DNA of 64,000 nt, taken from Myxococcales bacterium. GTDB lineage: Bacteria; Myxococcota_A; Polyangia; Polyangiales; Ga0077539. The notes below the pieces were generated by a model. That model ran no database searches and had not been told where the DNA came from. It worked only from the letters and a program-made list of their open reading frames with translations. The stretch lies in NCBI GenBank assembly GCA_030652255.1, contig JAUSAZ010000052.1:39352-103351 (forward strand), given 5' to 3'. Position numbers and translations under genes: made by a program. Shown here piece by piece: positions 60,787 to 64,000 of the stretch (positions within the stretch are counted from its first letter, which is position 1; every line of letters begins with the position of its first letter).

Positions 60787-63072
60787 CTAGAAGATCGGGA
60801 TGCCGTTGGTCCCGTCGACCACCCGCGGTCCGTGCGGGGTCTCGCCGCTCCCCGTCGCCGCCGCGTTCGCCGTCGGCGCCACGTTCGCCGGCGCCGCGTT
60901 CGCAGTCGGCGCCGCGTTCGCCGTCGGCGCCGCGTTCGCCGTCGGCGCTGCGTTCGCCGTCGGCGTGGGCCGACCGGGGCGGCGATGTTGCGCCCGGTGG
61001 TCCGCCGCCGACGGGGCTTCGATCTCGGAGGCGAGGGCGTCGTGCATCGGGCGCGATGGGGGGGCGGGGGCAACGGGGGCGGGGGCAACGGGGGCGGGGG
61101 CGACGAGAACGGCGGGCGACGAAGGCAGCGGGGCAACGACCGGCTCGACCGGCGGGCGCGGCGGGGCGGCCGTTCGGAGCGGGCGCTCCACCGCCGGGGG
61201 AACGCCGTGGGATGCCGCGAGCGCCAGGGCGCCGAGGGCGGTCACCACGACGATCAACCCTACGAGGGCGAATCGACGCCTGCCGTTGCCGGACGGCAAC
61301 AACGCCCTGACCGTCCGAGCGCCGGACGTCGACGCGTTGTTCGTCCGAACGGATGGGGCGAGCCGGGGTGACCCGCCGCCTCGCTCCTCCGCGGCGACGA
61401 GCTCCGCCGCAAGCGCTTGCGCGTCCTGGAAGCGGGAGCTCGGATCGTGGTGGGTGGCGCGGCGCAACACCGGAACCAGCCACGCCGGGAGCGCGGCGTC
61501 GGAGAAGTCGTCGGGGGCGAGGGCGTGCGAGGCCAGGCCGCAGTACAGCGTGCGGATGAGAAGACCGAGCGCGTAGACGTCCGTTGCCGGCGAGAGGCCG
61601 CCGCCCCGAAGCTGCTCCGGGGCCATGATGCCGGGCGTCCCCGACGGACCGCGGGTCGAGTAGGTGAACGAGGCGTCGAGGCGTCGGGAGATGCCCATGT
61701 CGATCACCTTGAGAGTGGACGTGGTCCGATCGAACAGCACGTTCGCCGCCTTCAGGTCGCGATGCACCCACTGCTTCGCGTGGATCGCGCCGACGGCGTC
61801 GAGCAGGCGGCGGGTGATGACGCGCCTCTCGTCGTCGCCGAAGGCGCCGTCATTGAGGTGCTCCTCGAGGCTCGGGTGGTCGAAGAACTCTTCGACGATG
61901 CACTGGCCGAGGCCGGACACGAACAGCGATTGATAGACCCGGATGATTCCCTCGTGGTGAAGCGCGGCGAGCATCCGGTACTCCTCTTCGATGTGCTTGC
62001 GAAGGGAGCGGTCATTCGGGTCCGCCTGTACCTTCAGCACCCGCTCGACCCGCGCGAGCTGGTCGGTGCCCACGTAGATCTCGGACATGCCCCCGACGCG
62101 GAACGGCCGAAGACCGCTCAAGGGTAGATCGCCGGCGCCGCTCCGCGAATTGCGGACGATGCGCTTGTCGTCCAGCTGATCGCGACCGTCCCCGGCCGAG
62201 AACTGCACGCGCAGTCTGCGGCGATCACGCGATTTCAGCCACGCCCACGGCGCGAGGGGTCGGTCGTGGCCGTCCCGCGGCAGCGGCTCGCCGTGGAGGT
62301 CGTCGGGGCGGGCGGTGCGATAGTATCGCAGCGCGTCGCCCTCCTTCCGCGTGAGGGTGAGGACGTCGTCCTCGGACCCGTGTTCGGTCATCAGGAAGAA
62401 CGGACGGAGGATCCACCCCTTGCGGACCGTCGGGTCCACGAGCAGGACATCGCGGGCCATGACGGACCCTTCGACCAGGAGGGAGACGTCCCTGCTCGGG
62501 AGGGCGCGCCCCCGGAGTTGCAGCGCGTGGACCCGCACGCCGTCGCGCAGGGGCGTCGGCGCGCCGCACACGGCCAGGAGGTGCCAGTCTCCGAGAAATG
62601 CGACGCTCTCGATCAGCGCGTCGAAGTCCGGGCGCAGCTCGCCGAGCAGCGCTCGCGCCACGCCTGGGTCCATCGGGCGGGCGGGATGGACGAGCGCGTT
62701 GCGCTCCACCGTCAGGCGGGCGATGCGGTCGAGAAATGCCTCGTCGCGAACGAGACGTTCGAGGTCCGGCATCGGAAGGTCCGACACCCTGGGCGCCAGG
62801 TCCGAAAGGACGGACTGCCAGAGTCCGAGGGAGAGCTGTCGCTCCTGTCCCAGCCGTCGAAGCGCGGCGTGGATCTCCGGCTCGTCCGCCCGCTCGAACG
62901 CCTCTATCAGCACCACGCTGCCGAGGAGCTGGAGGAGGCTCTCGAGGGCGTAGAGCACGTGCATGACCTTGCGGTCCGGGGCGCTCTCGGCCACGGCATC
63001 GATCGCGCAGATGGCCCGCGCTACCGGGTAGGGCAGCGTATGCGCGCGCAGGCGCGTACGGCTGCTCGTCAT
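60787..63072 (-). CDS. Ser/Thr kinase with HEPN-like N-terminal region and one membrane span
   Basis: A 761-aa protein. The N-terminal 180 residues are helical, with RLTVERNALVHPA containing Arg124-x4-His129, a HEPN-like signature. A beta-rich region follows. The kinase (about 335-610) has VERVLKVQ, the catalytic loop HRDLKAANVLF, the metal motif IDMGIS (DMG) and GTPGIMAPEQ; all key residues are present. A membrane span (FALVGLIVVVTALGALALA) lies near 645, followed by a Pro/Ala outer part with TANAAP repeats. No TGTCAG promoter is seen, so it is probably outside the regulon. Confidence 0.85.
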   Translation of the reverse strand: MTSSRTRLRAHTLPYPVARAICAIDAVAESAPDRKVMHVLYALESLLQLLGSVVLIEAFERADEPEIHAALRRLGQERQLSLGLWQSVLSDLAPRVSDLPMPDLERLVRDEAFLDRIARLTVERNALVHPARPMDPGVARALLGELRPDFDALIESVAFLGDWHLLAVCGAPTPLRDGVRVHALQLRGRALPSRDVSLLVEGSVMARDVLLVDPTVRKGWILRPFFLMTEHGSEDDVLTLTRKEGDALRYYRTARPDDLHGEPLPRDGHDRPLAPWAWLKSRDRRRLRVQFSAGDGRDQLDDKRIVRNSRSGAGDLPLSGLRPFRVGGMSEIYVGTDQLARVERVLKVQADPNDRSLRKHIEEEYRMLAALHHEGIIRVYQSLFVSGLGQCIVEEFFDHPSLEEHLNDGAFGDDERRVITRRLLDAVGAIHAKQWVHRDLKAANVLFDRTTSTLKVIDMGISRRLDASFTYSTRGPSGTPGIMAPEQLRGGGLSPATDVYALGLLIRTLYCGLASHALAPDDFSDAALPAWLVPVLRRATHHDPSSRFQDAQALAAELVAAEERGGGSPRLAPSVRTNNASTSGARTVRALLPSGNGRRRFALVGLIVVVTALGALALAASHGVPPAVERPLRTAAPPRPPVEPVVAPLPSSPAVLVAPAPVAPAPVAPAPPSRPMHDALASEIEAPSAADHRAQHRRPGRPTPTANAAPTANAAPTANAAPTANAAPANVAPTANAAATGSGETPHGPRVVDGTNGIPIF
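60858..60966 (-). repeat. 18-bp tandem repeat coding TANAAP
   Basis: Five to six imperfect 18-bp units (GCCGTCGGCGCCGCGTTC-like on the plus strand) encode a TANAAP repeat in the outer tail of the kinase. Confidence 0.85.
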
Positions 63073-63212
63073 AACGGAGGGTTCCTTCGCCGGCGCATCG
63101 GGGAGCCGTAGGATGCCATGGCCGCCGCGAAATCCGGAGGTGCGTACTCGCCGAGGCGCGCGTCGCGCTCGCCGCCGTCGCGACGTAGCCTCCGGCTCCC
63201 ATCCCCTCCCCG

Positions 63213-64000
63213 ATGCTCCCCTCCCTCACCCAGGCCCAGCGCGACGCCATCGCTCACCGCGACGGCCACCTTCAGCTCATCGCCTGCGCGGGCTCTGGCA
63301 AGACCGAGGTCGTCGCCCGCCGCGTCGCCCAGCTCCTCGGCCCCTCCCCCGACGGCTCCGCCCGCCTCGAACCACGCAACCTCATCGCCTTCACCTTCAC
63401 CGACAAGGCCGGCGCCGAGCTCAAGGAGCGCATCGCCGCCCGCGTCGCCGACGCCCACGGCGAGCTCCCCGGCCTCGCCGAGATGTTCGTCGGCACCATC
63501 CACGGCTTCTGCCTCGACCTGCTCCAGCGCGAGTCGCCCGAGTTCCTGAAGTACGCCGTGCTCGACGACGTGCGGCAGAAGCTGCTCGTCGAGCGCCACC
63601 CGCAGCGCAGCGGCATGGCCCTCACCACCCGCCACCCCGACGGCGCTCCGCTCAACGCCTGGGAGGACACCAGCGCGTACCTCTCCGCCCTCGACGTGCT
63701 GCGCCAGGCCGACCTCATCCCCGAGCGCCTCGAAGGCGTCTCCGCGCTCCAGGGTCTGGCCGCCTGGCGCGAGCTGCTCGAGTCGCAGCGCTACCTCGAC
63801 TACACCGCCATCATGGAGCACGCCGTGCGTGCGCTCCGGGAGCGCGACGACCTGCGGGCCCGCCTCCGGGCGCGGGTGCGACACGTCATCGTCGATGAGT
63901 ACCAGGACGTGAACCCCATCCAGGAGCGCGTGGTCGCCGCGCTCGCGGGCCTCGGCGCCTGGCTCTGCGTCGTCGGCGACGACGACCAGACCATCTACCA
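63213..64000 (+). CDS. UvrD/Rep-type DNA helicase, N-terminal part (runs off the window)
   Basis: Only the first 262 residues are within the window. Motifs: Q-motif LTQAQRDAIAHRD, Walker A ACAGSGKTE near residue 34, AFTFTDKAGAELKERI (motif Ia), GTIHGFCLDLL, DYTAIMEHAV, VIVDEYQDVNP (Walker B) and VVGDDDQTIY (motif III). It is a typical superfamily 1A 3'-5' DNA helicase acting in repair. The C-terminal half and its neighbours are not visible. It is divergent from the kinase, with 140 bases between. Confidence 0.88.
   Translation, partial: MLPSLTQAQRDAIAHRDGHLQLIACAGSGKTEVVARRVAQLLGPSPDGSARLEPRNLIAFTFTDKAGAELKERIAARVADAHGELPGLAEMFVGTIHGFCLDLLQRESPEFLKYAVLDDVRQKLLVERHPQRSGMALTTRHPDGAPLNAWEDTSAYLSALDVLRQADLIPERLEGVSALQGLAAWRELLESQRYLDYTAIMEHAVRALRERDDLRARLRARVRHVIVDEYQDVNPIQERVVAALAGLGAWLCVVGDDDQTIY

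Noticed and set aside
60858..60966. Short tandem repeats considered as a CRISPR array
   Set aside because: Contiguous in-frame 18-bp units with no spacers, coding for TANAAP; no cas genes.

Overview
The window is a high-GC (roughly 70% by eye), densely coded bacterial chromosome segment. The organism is probably a myxobacterium-like Myxococcota (Polyangia/Sandaracinus type); this is an inference. The clues are OmpA proteins with thrombospondin type-3 repeats, cysteine-rich lipoproteins with RCC1 propellers in tandem, PEGA proteins, many eukaryote-like Ser/Thr kinases, and long tail-to-head overlapping operons. No insertion sequence, integrase, CRISPR array or rRNA is visible.

Layout. 0.1-5.6 kb: OmpA-type outer-membrane protein, a small membrane protein, a calcineurin-like phosphoesterase and a HelD-like helicase. 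5.6-6.0 kb: a gene-free stretch with a minus-strand 3' fragment of a tRNA(CAT) followed by a hairpin. 6.0-8.4 kb (minus): a large lipoprotein. 8.5-14.4 kb (plus): a DUF3800-like RNase-H-fold protein, a divergent sigma-like protein, a membrane protein with the position and topology of an anti-sigma factor, a Lon-type (S16) protein and a DHH-like protein. 14.4-25.9 kb (plus): an overlapping kinase/phosphatase operon (PP2C, vWA, FHA, kinase, NYN-FHA, pseudokinase, accessory protein, coiled coil, ClpB-type AAA+, radical SAM). 26.1-29.6 kb (plus): a zinc-ribbon membrane protein and a HerA-type ATPase. 29.6-40.2 kb (minus): a second kinase/PP2C/vWA set joined to a ubiquitin-like conjugation cassette (JAMM protease, E2, 68-aa protein, E1). 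40.4-44.8 kb (plus): a helical protein, a NYN protein and a second Lon-type protein. 45.0-52.2 kb (minus): a HEPN-motif protein and a 2011-aa STAND-like ATPase. 52.8-60.8 kb (plus): a PEGA protein and three tandem lipoproteins. 60.8-63.1 kb (minus): a kinase with a HEPN-like motif in its N-terminus. 63.2 kb to the end: a truncated UvrD-type helicase.

The main result is a shared promoter-like element, TGTCAG(A)-N16-18-CGT(C/T), found at 13 places between 8.4 and 52.2 kb. Each copy is in the correct orientation, with the -10-like element 8 to about 80 nt before a start codon. It precedes almost every transcription-unit head in the middle of the window, on both strands, and several internal genes. 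The architecture is that of an ECF-type sigma promoter with an unusual -35. The sigma-like gene at 9680-10477 lies inside the set and is the natural candidate reader. The element ties the lipoprotein, the putative anti-sigma gene, both kinase/phosphatase modules, the E1/E2/JAMM cassette, the HerA ATPase unit, a Lon-type gene and the giant STAND ATPase into one predicted regulon. I infer a single inducible stress or conflict-response system combining phosphorylation signalling, regulated proteolysis, protein modification and nucleases. What it senses and attacks cannot be read from the sequence.
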